Origin: Myxococcota bacterium | Lineage (GTDB): Bacteria > Myxococcota_A > UBA796 > UBA2385 | Length of the DNA stretch: 64,000 bases | Assembly (NCBI GenBank): GCA_023150805.1 | Contig: JAKLKF010000015.1 | Coordinates: 1 to 64,000, forward strand | Direction of reading: 5' to 3' | Shown: one piece after another, positions 53,543 to 62,328 of the stretch | Layout: every line of letters begins with the position of its first letter | How positions within the stretch are numbered: the first letter of the stretch is position 1 | Notes under the pieces: generated by a model | Databases searched by the model: none | Seen by the model: the letters and a program-made list of their open reading frames with translations, nothing else | What the model was told of the DNA's origin: nothing | Program-made: the position numbers and the translations under genes

Positions 53543-54454
53543 TCAGGGCGCGGCGGCCAGCAGCCGGCGCGCGCTCTCGAGCAGGAGCTGCACGCCCGGG
53601 TGGGCCAGGCGCCGCTCGGCGACGAAGGCCCAGTAGCGCTCTTCGACGCCGCTGGCCTGCCCCAGCGGCACCAGCTCGTGGCTGGCGGCGACCTCGGCCG
53701 CGACCGCCGAGGCGACCGGCACCGCGCCGGCCCCGGTCCGCGCCAGCGCCTGCAGCAGCGCGCTGTCGGCGACCTCGGCGGCCACGCGGGGCGCGACGCC
53801 CACCCGCTCGAACCAGGCGTCCAGCGACTGCCGCAGGCTGGTGCCCGGCGGCGGCAACAGCACCGGCACGGCCCCCAGGCAGGCGGGGAAGGAGGCCGGC
53901 GACGCGGGCAGGCGCAGGGGCGAGACCAGGAAGGTCAGCGAGGTGGCCCCCAGCGCGTGGCCCTGCAGGTGGCGGACGTCGCGGGGCAGGAGGGCGCCGT
54001 GCGCCAGCACCACGTCCAGCCGGTGGGCCGCCAGCTCGACCAGCAGCGAGGAGACGGCGCCGTCGAGGGCCTCCACCGCCGGGCCATCGGGAATCTGGAG
54101 GATGGGCGCGAGCACCCGGGCGACGACGGCCTTGGGCAGCTCGTCGGCCACGCCGATCACCAGCCGGCGGACCCCCATGGCCCCCGGCTGGTGCACCATG
54201 CGCAGCAGCTCGTCGCCCAGCCCCACGATCTCGTCGGCGTAGCGGAAGACCTCGCGGCCGGCGGGGGTCAGGCGCATCCGGCCGCCCCGCCGGTCGAAGA
54301 GCCGGCGTCCCAGGCTCTCCTCCAGCAGGCGGACCTGTCCGGAGACCGTGGGCTGGGCCAGGCGCAGCTTGCGGGCCGCGGCGGTGACGCTGCCCTCGCG
54401 GGCCACGGCGTGGAAGTACAGCAAGTGGTGGTAGTTGAGCCACTCCGCCGCCAT
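53543..54454 (-). CDS. LysR-family transcriptional regulator, NhaR-like
   Basis: A 303-residue activator/repressor. The opening EWLNYHHLLYFHAVAREGS is the NhaR-type start, with the HTH in SVTAAARKLRLAQPTVSGQ and LEESLGRRLFDRRGG. The ligand-binding domain follows (LVIGVADELPKAVVARVLAP). NhaR proteins respond to sodium or pH in other bacteria. ATG 54454 follows GGAGG. It diverges from the TerC-family gene, whose promoter region (54455-54572) it may control. Confidence 0.88.
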   Translation of the reverse strand: MAAEWLNYHHLLYFHAVAREGSVTAAARKLRLAQPTVSGQVRLLEESLGRRLFDRRGGRMRLTPAGREVFRYADEIVGLGDELLRMVHQPGAMGVRRLVIGVADELPKAVVARVLAPILQIPDGPAVEALDGAVSSLLVELAAHRLDVVLAHGALLPRDVRHLQGHALGATSLTFLVSPLRLPASPASFPACLGAVPVLLPPPGTSLRQSLDAWFERVGVAPRVAAEVADSALLQALARTGAGAVPVASAVAAEVAASHELVPLGQASGVEERYWAFVAERRLAHPGVQLLLESARRLLAAAP

Positions 54455-54572
54455 CGGCCACCTCCGCCCGGCGCCGCTATCCCATCGGGAAACACGATGC
54501 CGCTGACGAGATTGCCTGTTGGACGCGACCACCCTCCCGGGGGAGAGACCCGGCGCCCTGCCGAGGTGCCCC

Positions 54573-55598
54573 GTGGAGATCGCGCTGTTCCCCCTCGCCG
54601 AGACCTGGTGGCTCTACGGCGCCTTCGTGCTCTTCGTGATGGCCATGCTGGCCCTGGACCTGGGGGTCTTCCACCGGAAGTCCCACGCGGTCACCTTCCG
54701 GGAGTCCGCGACCTGGACGGTGGTCTGGATCAGCATCGCCCTGCTGTTCAACGTGGGTCTGTACTTCTTCGCCCTGCACAGCTTCCAGGACAACCCGCGC
54801 CTGATGGGGATCCCCGGCTTCGACCCGCAGGCCGCCGCGCTGCGCTCGGCGCTGGAATTCCTGACCGGCTACGTCGTCGAGAAGGCGCTGGCCGTCGACA
54901 ACATCTTCGTGTTCACGGTGATCTTCGCCTACTTCGCCGTCCCGCCCGCCTGGCAGCACCGCGTGCTGTTCTACGGCGTGCTGGGCGCCCTGGTCTTCCG
55001 CGCGATCTTCATCGCCCTGGGCGCCGTGCTCATGCAGTTCCACTGGGTGGTGGTGCTCGCCGGCGTCTTTTTGGTGCTCACCGGCCTGAAGCTCATGTTC
55101 GGCTCCGACAAGCCCATGGAGCCCGAGCGCAACCCGGTGGTGCGCCTGCTCCGCCGGGTGCTGCCCATCACCGAGGGTTTCGAGGGCCAGCGCTTCCTGG
55201 TGCGGCGAGAGGGCCGGCTCTACGGCACCCCGCTGCTGGTCACCCTGCTGGTCGTGGAGGCCAGCGACATCGTCTTCGCCGTGGACAGCGTGCCCGCCAT
55301 CTTCGCCGTCACCCACGAGCCGTTGCTGGTCTTCACCTCGAACATCTTCGCCATCCTGGGCCTGCGCAGCCTGTACTTCATGCTGGCCAACGTCGTCGAC
55401 CGCTTCCACCTGATCAAGTACGGCCTGGCCCTGATCCTGGTCTTCGTGGGGCTCAAGATGTCGCTCTTGAACCACCTCGCGGGCGGCAAGTTCCCCATCG
55501 GCGTCTCGCTGGCCGTGATCGGCAGCATCCTGTTCGCCTCCATCGCGCTGTCCTGGGCGATCCCTCCCAAGCCGAAGGCCCCGGACCCGGCGGCCTGA
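54573..55598 (+). CDS. TerC-family integral membrane protein
   Basis: A 341-residue membrane protein of the TerC/Alx type (metal-ion export or metal loading of exported proteins). It has about nine helices. The signature acidic residues lie in LTGYVVEKALAVDNIFVF and VEASDIVFAVDSVPAIFAV, with the closing GLRSLYFMLANVVDRF. GTG 54573 with AGGTG before it is preferred, since the first helix starts a few residues later. TTG 54519 would add an unlikely soluble stretch. The divergent LysR gene probably regulates it. Confidence 0.9.
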   Translation: MEIALFPLAETWWLYGAFVLFVMAMLALDLGVFHRKSHAVTFRESATWTVVWISIALLFNVGLYFFALHSFQDNPRLMGIPGFDPQAAALRSALEFLTGYVVEKALAVDNIFVFTVIFAYFAVPPAWQHRVLFYGVLGALVFRAIFIALGAVLMQFHWVVVLAGVFLVLTGLKLMFGSDKPMEPERNPVVRLLRRVLPITEGFEGQRFLVRREGRLYGTPLLVTLLVVEASDIVFAVDSVPAIFAVTHEPLLVFTSNIFAILGLRSLYFMLANVVDRFHLIKYGLALILVFVGLKMSLLNHLAGGKFPIGVSLAVIGSILFASIALSWAIPPKPKAPDPAA

Positions 55599-55603
55599 GA
55601 CCC

Positions 55604-56077
55604 TCAAGCCCCGGGCAGCCGCTTGAACACCATCACGGCCACCGTCGCCACCGCCGCCAGGAAGGAGGGCAGGCCCAGCAGCAGCCAGGCGCGCTGGGCC
55701 TGGTGCCAGGCCGGCGGCAGGGGCTGGCCCGCCTCCAGCGCCTGGCCCGACAGGCGGCGCATGCGGAGCTGGAGAGCGGCCGCGGGCAGCCAGCAGGCCC
55801 CCGCCACGACGTAGCCGCCGATGCCGAAGGCCACCCAGGGCGTGCTCCACGGCAGGCCCAGGACGCTGGCCATCCACAGCCCCGTGATCGGCATGACCAG
55901 GCCCGCGGGCACCGTGAAGATCCAGTCCGCCCGGACCACCTCGCGGTCGACCCAGGCGATCACGGCCAGCTCGCCGCTGGCGGCGGCGCGCAGCTTGTAC
56001 CAGGCGCTGCCCAGCCCCGTGCCCAGGAACAGCACGGCCCCCAGCACGTGGACGGTCTTCAGCACCAACCAGGTCAC
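55604..56077 (-). CDS. DUF2269-type membrane protein
   Basis: A 157-residue membrane protein with four helices and the family opening LVLKTVHVLGAVLFLGTGLG, followed by RADWIFTVPAGLVMPITGLW. DUF2269 proteins are of unknown function. The His in the first helix could bind haem. GTG 56077 overlaps the stop of the upstream DoxX-like gene by four bases, so they are translationally coupled. Confidence 0.8.
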   Translation of the reverse strand: MTWLVLKTVHVLGAVLFLGTGLGSAWYKLRAAASGELAVIAWVDREVVRADWIFTVPAGLVMPITGLWMASVLGLPWSTPWVAFGIGGYVVAGACWLPAAALQLRMRRLSGQALEAGQPLPPAWHQAQRAWLLLGLPSFLAAVATVAVMVFKRLPGA

Positions 56078-56820
56078 CGCCCCACCCGCCGCAGCACGAC
56101 CAGGGTGCCCACCAGGATCGGCACGTTCTTGGTGAGCGGCCCGAAGGGATGCCACCACAGCTCCGGCAGCGCCATCGACACCAGCAGCGGCAGCGCCACC
56201 AGGGCGGCGGCCTGGACCGCCAGGCAGGCCCGCAGCCAGGCGCCCCGCAGGAGCAGCGCGCCGAAGAAGGACAGCACCTGCAGGGCACCGAGCCCGGCGA
56301 GGAAGGCCCGCGGCGGCCCGAAGGACAGGGGCGAGGCGGCCACCACCGCCAGCTCGACCGGCTGGGGGAAGAGGATCTTGGGCAGCAGCCCCTCGGTCAG
56401 CCAGGGCAGGGCCACGCCCACCCGCAGGATCGCGGCCAACCGGGGGCTGAAGCCCTCCTCCCGGCCCAGCGCCACGGCCGCGATGCAGGCCAGCATCGGC
56501 AGGTTCTTGCTCAGGCGCCCGAAGGGATCGACCAGCAGCATCGGCTCGTGCACCGCCAGGATCGCGGTGAAGGCCAGCATCGCGCCGGCCTGGAGCAGGG
56601 CCAGGCGCCGGCCGAAGGGGCGGGCCAGGACGACCCCCGCCAGGAGCACCTCGGCCGCGCAGGTCGCGACCATCAGCGCGCGAGGCAGGCCCAGCGCGTC
56701 GAGGTAGCCCCCCCCGACCTGCCGGTAGCCCGGGTGCAGCACGAGCAGCCCCGTCGCCCCCCAGACGAAGGCGATGGCGGCGCGGAGGGCGAGATCCTCG
56801 CCGGGCGGCAGGCGGCTCAC
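56074..56820 (-). CDS. Duplicated DoxX-like membrane protein
   Basis: A 248-residue protein with about eight helices. The same signature appears in both halves: LLVDPFGRLSKNLPML near residue 100 and LWWHPFGPLTKNVPIL near 230, with a matching helix pattern, so the gene arose by internal duplication of a four-helix DoxX-like unit. Function unknown; DoxX-like proteins are often tied to thiol redox or quinone handling. GTG 56820 has TACTGC five bases upstream and no ribosome binding site. Confidence 0.75.
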   Translation of the reverse strand: MSRLPPGEDLALRAAIAFVWGATGLLVLHPGYRQVGGGYLDALGLPRALMVATCAAEVLLAGVVLARPFGRRLALLQAGAMLAFTAILAVHEPMLLVDPFGRLSKNLPMLACIAAVALGREEGFSPRLAAILRVGVALPWLTEGLLPKILFPQPVELAVVAASPLSFGPPRAFLAGLGALQVLSFFGALLLRGAWLRACLAVQAAALVALPLLVSMALPELWWHPFGPLTKNVPILVGTLVVLRRVGR

Positions 56821-56825
56821 GGCGC

Positions 56826-56831
56826 GCAGTA
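56826..56831 (-). promoter_or_regulatory. -10-like element before DoxX-like gene
   Basis: Minus-strand CATACTGC ends five bases before GTG 56820. With 56865-56870 on the other strand it makes a compact divergent promoter region of about 60 bases. Confidence 0.35.
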
Positions 56832-56864
56832 TGCCACCAGGGGCCCCACTCCCCGCGAAGACGG

Positions 56865-56870
56865 TAGGCT
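56865..56870 (+). promoter_or_regulatory. -10-like element before dipeptidase-like gene
   Basis: CGGTAGGCT ends nine bases before ATG 56880, with no ribosome binding site. Confidence 0.4.
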
Positions 56871-56879
56871 GCGGCTTCC

Positions 56880-59150
56880 ATGCCGACGCGCCGCCCCTCC
56901 CCTGCCCTGCTCCTGCCCCTGCTCTCCGCCGCCCTGTCCTGCGGGCGACCCGGGGACGACGCGGCCCTGCCGGTCCAGGCGCTCGACGTCGAGGGCTGGT
57001 CGCGGTCCTGCGTCGCGCTGGCCGACGGGACGGCCTGGCTGGCCGCGGACCCCGCCGGAGCGGCCTTCGCCTTCTCCGCCCGCGGCGTCGAGGGCGGCGC
57101 CCGCTTCTTCCTCCAGCCCAGCGACCTGGCGACCTACCTGCTCTACGACGCCGACGGGGGCTACCTGGTGGCCGAGGACGGGCCGCTGGAGCGCCGGACC
57201 TCGCTTCAGTCCGACGCCACGCGCATCGTCGACGGGGTCATCGACGACGCCTACGTCTCCGGCGCCGAGTGGATGCTGGAGCCCAGCGCGCAGGGCGGAG
57301 ATCGCTACCAGCTCCGCCACCGCCGCACCGGGCGCCTGCTGGGACGCGCGGGCCTGGTCGAGGGCGAGGGACCCGCCGCCGCGCTCAGCCTGGTGCCCGT
57401 CGAGGGCTGCACCGAGCACCCCGAGCTGTCGCTGGACGCCACCGGCACCGTCACCCGCACCACCTTCGAGGACGGCGACCTGTACGGCATCGTCGACGCC
57501 CACAGCCACCTCTTCACCAACCACTCCTTCGGCGGCGGTGTCTTCCACGGCGCCCCCTTCCACCGCCTGGGGGTGGAGCACGCCCTGCCCGACTGCGCCG
57601 CCGTGCACGGCGAGGCCGGGCGCAAGGACTTCTTCGGCTGGGTCTACGACAGCGGCGGCAACGACAGCGCCGACCTGGTGGCCGGCCTGGGGGACCTGCT
57701 GGCCGGCGAGCTGAGCGAGGACAACCACCTCACGGCCGGCTACCCCACCTTCCCCGACTGGCCCGACGCGCGGCGCCGATCCACCCACCAGGCCCAGTAC
57801 CACCGCTGGCTGGAGCGGGCCTGGCTGGGCGGCCTGCGCCTGGTCGTCAACCACGCCACCAGCAACGCCGTGATCTGCAACCTGGTCGTGGGCGAGGGCT
57901 TCCAGCCCAGCCGCTACGACTGCGAGGACATGACGGCCGTCGACCGGATCATCGACGAGACCTGGGCGATGCAGGACTACATCGACGCCCGGGCCGGCGG
58001 CCAGGGCAAGGGCTGGTTCCGCGTCGTACAGTCCCCCGCCGAGGCGCGAGAGGTCATCGCCCAGGGCAAGCTGGCCGTCGTCCTGGGCATCGAGACCTCG
58101 GACCTGTTCGACTGTCACCTGACCCCGCGCGAGGGCGGTCCCACCTGCGACGACGCCTGGATCCAGGCCCAGCTCGACGCCTACCACGCCCGCGGCGTGC
58201 GGGTGATCTTCCCCGTCCACAAGTACGACAACCGCTTCGGCCCCGGCGACGGCAGCGGCGACTTCATCGAGCTGGGGAACTTCCTGAACAGTGGCCACTT
58301 CACCAACATGACGCAGGACTGCCCCGCCGAGGAGGGGCTGGACGACGGCTTCGACGGCGACGCCATCACCTTCGGCGGCCTGCAGCAGCCGCGGAAGGAC
58401 TACCTCTCGCCGCCTCCCGAGGATCTGTCCGCCTTCCCCGAGGCGCCGCTGGACACGGCGCTGGGCTACGTCGGCGAGATCCTGGAGGGTCCGATCGAGG
58501 GCTACTGGTGCCAGAACGCCGGCCTGACCGACGCCGGCGTGGCCCTCATCGAGGGGATGATGGATCGTGGCATGATCGTCGAGCTCGACCACCTGCCGCT
58601 GTGGTCCTACGTGCAGGCCTTCGAGCTGCTGGAGGCGGCCGACTACCCCGCCGCCGGCACCCACGGCCGCCACTGGAGCGGGCGACTGTTCACGACCGGC
58701 GGGATCTCCGTCGCGGGACTGGGTCGCTGCCACGACGCCGACGCTCCGGGCTCGACCCTGGGCGACCTGGCCTGGCGCCTGTCCCTGGTGGAGGCCGCCG
58801 GCGGCTACCCCGGCGTCGGCTTCGGCTTCGACCTGAACGGCTTCGCGGGCGCGCCGGGCCCCCGCTTCGCCGAGGGTGCCTGCGCCACCGAGCAGCTCCA
58901 CCCCGTCACCTACCCCTTCTCCTCCTACGCCGGAGACGTGCAGTTCACGCCTCCCATGCTCGGCACGCGCGCCGTGGACTTCAACACCGAGGGCATGGTC
59001 CACATCGGGCTCCTGCCCGAGCTGATCGAGGACGCGCGCCACGACGCCGCCAGCGACGCCGACCTGGAGCCCCTGTTCCGCTCGGCCGAGGCCTGGCTGC
59101 GCATGTGGGAGAAGGCCGAGGCGCGGGCCGTGGCGCGCACGGGCGGCTGA
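56880..59150 (+). CDS. Dipeptidase-like (M19 / amidohydrolase fold) lipoprotein
   Basis: A 756-residue lipoprotein (lipobox AALSCGRP). An N-terminal beta region of about 190 residues may be a carbohydrate- or lectin-like module (RFFLQPSDLATYLLYDADGG). A TIM-barrel metallohydrolase follows: HxH in GIVDAHSHLF, VVLGIETSDLF (bridging Glu), VRVIFPVHKYDN, IVELDHLPLW and GFGFDLNGF. This set suits the membrane-dipeptidase/M19 class with a dinuclear zinc site, although the sequence is long and divergent. It would act at the cell surface. It appears leaderless (TAGGCT before ATG). Confidence 0.75.
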   Translation: MPTRRPSPALLLPLLSAALSCGRPGDDAALPVQALDVEGWSRSCVALADGTAWLAADPAGAAFAFSARGVEGGARFFLQPSDLATYLLYDADGGYLVAEDGPLERRTSLQSDATRIVDGVIDDAYVSGAEWMLEPSAQGGDRYQLRHRRTGRLLGRAGLVEGEGPAAALSLVPVEGCTEHPELSLDATGTVTRTTFEDGDLYGIVDAHSHLFTNHSFGGGVFHGAPFHRLGVEHALPDCAAVHGEAGRKDFFGWVYDSGGNDSADLVAGLGDLLAGELSEDNHLTAGYPTFPDWPDARRRSTHQAQYHRWLERAWLGGLRLVVNHATSNAVICNLVVGEGFQPSRYDCEDMTAVDRIIDETWAMQDYIDARAGGQGKGWFRVVQSPAEAREVIAQGKLAVVLGIETSDLFDCHLTPREGGPTCDDAWIQAQLDAYHARGVRVIFPVHKYDNRFGPGDGSGDFIELGNFLNSGHFTNMTQDCPAEEGLDDGFDGDAITFGGLQQPRKDYLSPPPEDLSAFPEAPLDTALGYVGEILEGPIEGYWCQNAGLTDAGVALIEGMMDRGMIVELDHLPLWSYVQAFELLEAADYPAAGTHGRHWSGRLFTTGGISVAGLGRCHDADAPGSTLGDLAWRLSLVEAAGGYPGVGFGFDLNGFAGAPGPRFAEGACATEQLHPVTYPFSSYAGDVQFTPPMLGTRAVDFNTEGMVHIGLLPELIEDARHDAASDADLEPLFRSAEAWLRMWEKAEARAVARTGG

Positions 59151-59153
59151 GTC

Positions 59154-59159
59154 TACGCT
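59154..59159 (+). promoter_or_regulatory. -10-like element before glycosidase-like gene
   Basis: GTCTACGCT ends six bases before ATG 59166 and lies just after the previous stop, so this gene can be expressed on its own. Confidence 0.4.
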
Positions 59160-59165
59160 CTGCCG

Positions 59166-61250
59166 ATGCGTGCCCACCGCCTCCTGCCTCCCCTGCTCGC
59201 CCTGGTCCCGGCGCTCGCCGCCTGCTCCGCCGAGGGTCCGTCCCGCGCGCCCGACGGCACCGCTGGCGACGGCGGGACCTCGCTGCCCGACGGCGGCAGC
59301 TCGACCCCCGACGGCGGGACCACGCAGGCCGACGGCGGAGGGGAGGACACCGACTGCCCGCCCCAGGACTGGTATGCCGACCAGGACGGCGACGGCTGGG
59401 GGGACAGCGCCGAGGTGACCCGCGCCTGCGCGCCGCCCGAGGGCTGGGTCGACCGCGGGGGCGACTGCGACGACGCCGATCCCGACAGCTTCCCCGGGGC
59501 GCTGGACAGCGCCGACGGCCGGGACCAGGACTGCGACGGGGTCGCCGACGACCAGCCCGTCGACCTGGTGATCGACCCGGCGGCCGGCAGCCACCTCTGG
59601 CTGGGGCTCGGCGCCCACGCCTGGGTGTGGGACGACCAGTGGCCCACCGTCCTGGAGGCCATCGGCGGCCGGGTCGTGCGGGCCAGCCTGTACAGCCTGG
59701 ACCGCCCCGACAGCGCCCCCGCCGGGGGCACGGCCGCGGACTTCGACGCCTGGCTGCTGGAGCACGACACGGCCTTCGACGAGTCCGTGGCCCTGGTGAC
59801 CCAGGCCCAGGCGCGGGGACTGTCCACGGTGGCGCTGGTGTGGGAGGTCCCGCCGGTCTGGGAGAGCAGCCGCGCCCTGGACCCGGCGCACGTGCAGGAC
59901 CAGGCCCGCCTGGTCGCCGCGATGATGGCCCGCCTGGACGCGGCGGGGGCGCGGCCCGACCTGGTCGAGCTGCTCAACGAGCCCGACGGGGACTGGAACA
60001 GCTACGCCGGGCCCGCGACCTGGGCCGACCTGGTGCTGGCCGTGCGCGACGAGCTGGACGCCCGCGGGCTGGAGGACCTGGGCGTCGTGGGCCCCGGCCT
60101 GGCCTTCGCGAACAACGCGCCGGCGTGGATCGACGACCTGCCCGACACCGACGCCCTGGCCGTGTTCAGCACGCACCTGTGGGACGACGCCTACGGCGTG
60201 GGCGACGGGGTCGCGCTGACCCAGGACGCGCTCGACGCCTTCCTGGGCGCGGCCGACGCGCTGGACCCGGGACGGACCCTGCCGCGGATGATCACCGAGG
60301 CCGGCAGCAAGGACACCGCCCTGTACGGGGTCCCCACGAACCCGGCCGACTCCTGCGGCGACGTCACCGACCTGCACGCCTACGCCGTCCGGGCCCTGTC
60401 CTACACGCTGCTCGCCGCCGCCTCGGGCGCGGGCTCCGTCCTGCACTGGCAGGCCGCCGACATGGACTGGGGTGGGTGCTGGGGGACCTGGGGCCTGGTC
60501 GACGCCAGCGGCGCGGCACGCCCCACCCTGGACGCGCTGGCCCTGCTGGGGCCGGCCATCCCCGAGGGGGCCGTGGTGGTCCCGCCCCGGTGGCGCGACC
60601 CCGAGCTGGCCGTCGCCGCCTTCGCCACGCCCGAGCGCGTGGTCCTGGCCCTGGCCAACCCCACGGCGCGGGAGGTGGAGCGGGCCCTGGGGGTGGACGG
60701 TGCCCAGACCTGGACGGTGAACGAGCTGCGGACCTTCTCCAGCGACGGGCTGTCCTGGCGCGATCCCCTCGACGACGGCGACGCGCTGCGGATCGACGGC
60801 TCGACGTGGATCGACGGCGCCAACGCCACCCTCTTCGGCGGCGACCAGGGCCGGCTGTCGGCCAACGACGAGGCCACCGTCACCTGGTCGCTGGGCGCCG
60901 ATCTCACGCGGGCCGAGGCCCGGGTCTGGGCCTGGGGCGGCATCGACGCGCTGGCCTTCGAGTCCTCGACCGACGGCGAGGCCTGGACCGCGCTGTCGCC
61001 CGCCATCACCCGCACCGAGGGCGACTGGGAGCTGCAGGTCCAGGCCTTCGAGGGCCTGCCCGCCGGCACCCGCCACCTGCGCGCCCGCTTCCTACCGCGC
61101 GAGGTCGCCTGGACGCCCCAGCTGGGCCAGCTCGACCTGGAGCTGTCGCCCGGCGCCCCCGTGGTGCAGGACCACCTGGCGACCGATCGTCGGCTGCTGC
61201 TGACCCTGCCTCCCGACAGCGCCCTGGTCGTGGTGTTGGACCGGCGCTGA
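59166..61250 (+). CDS. Clan-A glycoside hydrolase-like lipoprotein
   Basis: A 694-residue lipoprotein (lipobox ALAACSAE) with a DGG linker and one MopE-type calcium unit (DCDDADPDSFPGALDSADG). A TIM barrel (about 140-460) resembles GH39/GH5-like enzymes: acid/base Glu in VELLNEPDGDW (about 272) and nucleophile Glu in RMITEAGSKD (about 378), with a clan-A-like separation. A small beta domain (about 470-540) and a C-terminal galactose-binding-like domain (ALAFESSTDGEAWTALSP) follow. It probably cleaves an extracellular glycan; substrate unknown. It follows the dipeptidase-like gene by 15 bases but has its own -10-like element. Confidence 0.75.
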   Translation: MRAHRLLPPLLALVPALAACSAEGPSRAPDGTAGDGGTSLPDGGSSTPDGGTTQADGGGEDTDCPPQDWYADQDGDGWGDSAEVTRACAPPEGWVDRGGDCDDADPDSFPGALDSADGRDQDCDGVADDQPVDLVIDPAAGSHLWLGLGAHAWVWDDQWPTVLEAIGGRVVRASLYSLDRPDSAPAGGTAADFDAWLLEHDTAFDESVALVTQAQARGLSTVALVWEVPPVWESSRALDPAHVQDQARLVAAMMARLDAAGARPDLVELLNEPDGDWNSYAGPATWADLVLAVRDELDARGLEDLGVVGPGLAFANNAPAWIDDLPDTDALAVFSTHLWDDAYGVGDGVALTQDALDAFLGAADALDPGRTLPRMITEAGSKDTALYGVPTNPADSCGDVTDLHAYAVRALSYTLLAAASGAGSVLHWQAADMDWGGCWGTWGLVDASGAARPTLDALALLGPAIPEGAVVVPPRWRDPELAVAAFATPERVVLALANPTAREVERALGVDGAQTWTVNELRTFSSDGLSWRDPLDDGDALRIDGSTWIDGANATLFGGDQGRLSANDEATVTWSLGADLTRAEARVWAWGGIDALAFESSTDGEAWTALSPAITRTEGDWELQVQAFEGLPAGTRHLRARFLPREVAWTPQLGQLDLELSPGAPVVQDHLATDRRLLLTLPPDSALVVVLDRR

Positions 61251-61653
61251 GCCGGGGGCGGCGGTGGCGCGTGCCGTGGGGCACCGCCTGCGACGCGCAC
61301 GCGAGGGCGGCCCGCGGGCATCGCCTGGAATCCAACCGGTCGCACGGCCTCGACACGGGCCGGGGGTCGCGGAGCGTCGCCAGGTCCCGCCGGCGCAGCA
61401 ACCGGCGGGGACCTGCGGCTCCCGTCCCGCACCTGGAGCTCGCACTCCACGGCGGGCGCGACGCTCACCCACCCCTTCGCCTTCGAGGCACGGCGCGTAC
61501 CAGAGCTGCGTGCGCCGCATCCCCCAGGCGATGGTCGGGGCCGGCGCGCTGGGCAACAGCGAGCGGAGCGCCGTCGTCTCGGCGGCCGCCGCCGCCAGCT
61601 GCGGGAAGACGAAGAAGCAGGCCCGACCTACTCGCCCACCACCGCCCGGATCA
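61251..61653. other. Intergenic region between convergent genes
   Basis: This gap of about 400 bases separates the glycosidase-like gene from the lipoprotein on the other strand. Apart from the short coding-like fragment at 61489-61623, no promoter, terminator or RNA gene was recognised. Confidence 0.5.
61489..61623 (+). pseudogene. Fragment of an HGxY(x)SC-type C-terminal domain
   Basis: One frame reads HGAYQSCVRRIPQAMVG, AGALGNSERSAVVSAAAA, then SCGK. It resembles a short motif (HGQYVSCV... then VSAAAxSxxGK) seen at the ends of small bacterial secreted proteins. There is no start codon or upstream domain, and the frame runs on into low-complexity sequence, so it looks like a remnant. Confidence 0.3.
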
Positions 61654-62208
61654 TCAGTCGGCCCGGAAGCCCCAGACCATCCGGATGGTCCCCCAGTCGT
61701 CGTAGCGCACGAAGCTGCGGTCGTCCGGGTCGGTCTGGTCGGCGCCCAGGAACAGGGACGCGCTGCCGTCGTCGCCCGGCGGCGTGGTGAACACCATCGC
61801 CACGACGAAGTCCCCGTCCACTTCGACCTCGGCCGCGGAGAGGTCCACGTCCAGCCACTGGTCCCCGCCCGCCGGCGTGGCCGTGGTGGTGTAGACGACC
61901 TCTCCCGGCCGGTTCGTCGCCGCGTCCCAGCTCGACACCTCCACGTCGAAGGGGGTGGTGGGGATGCCCTGCAGCCCGATGTAGTAGCGGGCGGTGAGCA
62001 GCCGCACGGGGCCTTCGGCGGTGAAGTGCACGCCGACCGCGCCCGTGCCGTCGCTGCCCCAGGGCGAGGAGTTGCCCTCGGCCACCCCGTCATCGTAGGA
62101 GAGCTCCACCGGGGTGGTGCCGGCCGTGTCGTCGACGGGGCCGGTTCCGGCGGTGTCGTCGGTGGAAGGGCTGCAGGCGAGCAGCCAGGCGAAGGAGAGG
62201 GCGAGCAT
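61654..62208 (-). CDS. Beta-rich lipoprotein, unknown
   Basis: A 184-residue lipoprotein (lipobox AWLLACSP) with a DTAG-rich linker. The single domain is beta-rich (VELSYDDGVAEGN, VGVHFTAEGPVRLLTARYY, TPFDVEVSSWDA, DGDFVVAMVFTTPPG), resembling the jelly-roll domain found appended to secreted proteases. It occurs alone here. Ligand unknown. GGGAG precedes ATG 62208. Confidence 0.7.
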   Translation of the reverse strand: MLALSFAWLLACSPSTDDTAGTGPVDDTAGTTPVELSYDDGVAEGNSSPWGSDGTGAVGVHFTAEGPVRLLTARYYIGLQGIPTTPFDVEVSSWDAATNRPGEVVYTTTATPAGGDQWLDVDLSAAEVEVDGDFVVAMVFTTPPGDDGSASLFLGADQTDPDDRSFVRYDDWGTIRMVWGFRAD

Positions 62209-62328
62209 CGGGGACTCCCGGAGGGCCCCGAGAGAGGACCCTCGCCCGTTGGTCCCCTGGCGAGGGGGATCGTCACAGCCCGGGGAGGCCAGGTCTCTGC
62301 GGGCCCACCACTCCTCGCCCGCCCTGCC

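Noticed and set aside
54519-54572. Possible yybP-ykoY (manganese) riboswitch before the TerC-family gene
   Set aside because: GGGGGAGAG and GCCGAGG fragments are present, but only about 14 bases separate them. The paired stems of the aptamer cannot form, so this is likely chance in GC-rich DNA.
56817-61076. Long minus-strand open frame opposite the two hydrolase genes
   Set aside because: Low-complexity Gly/Val/Gln-rich translation without motifs. The plus-strand genes have signal peptides and catalytic residues.
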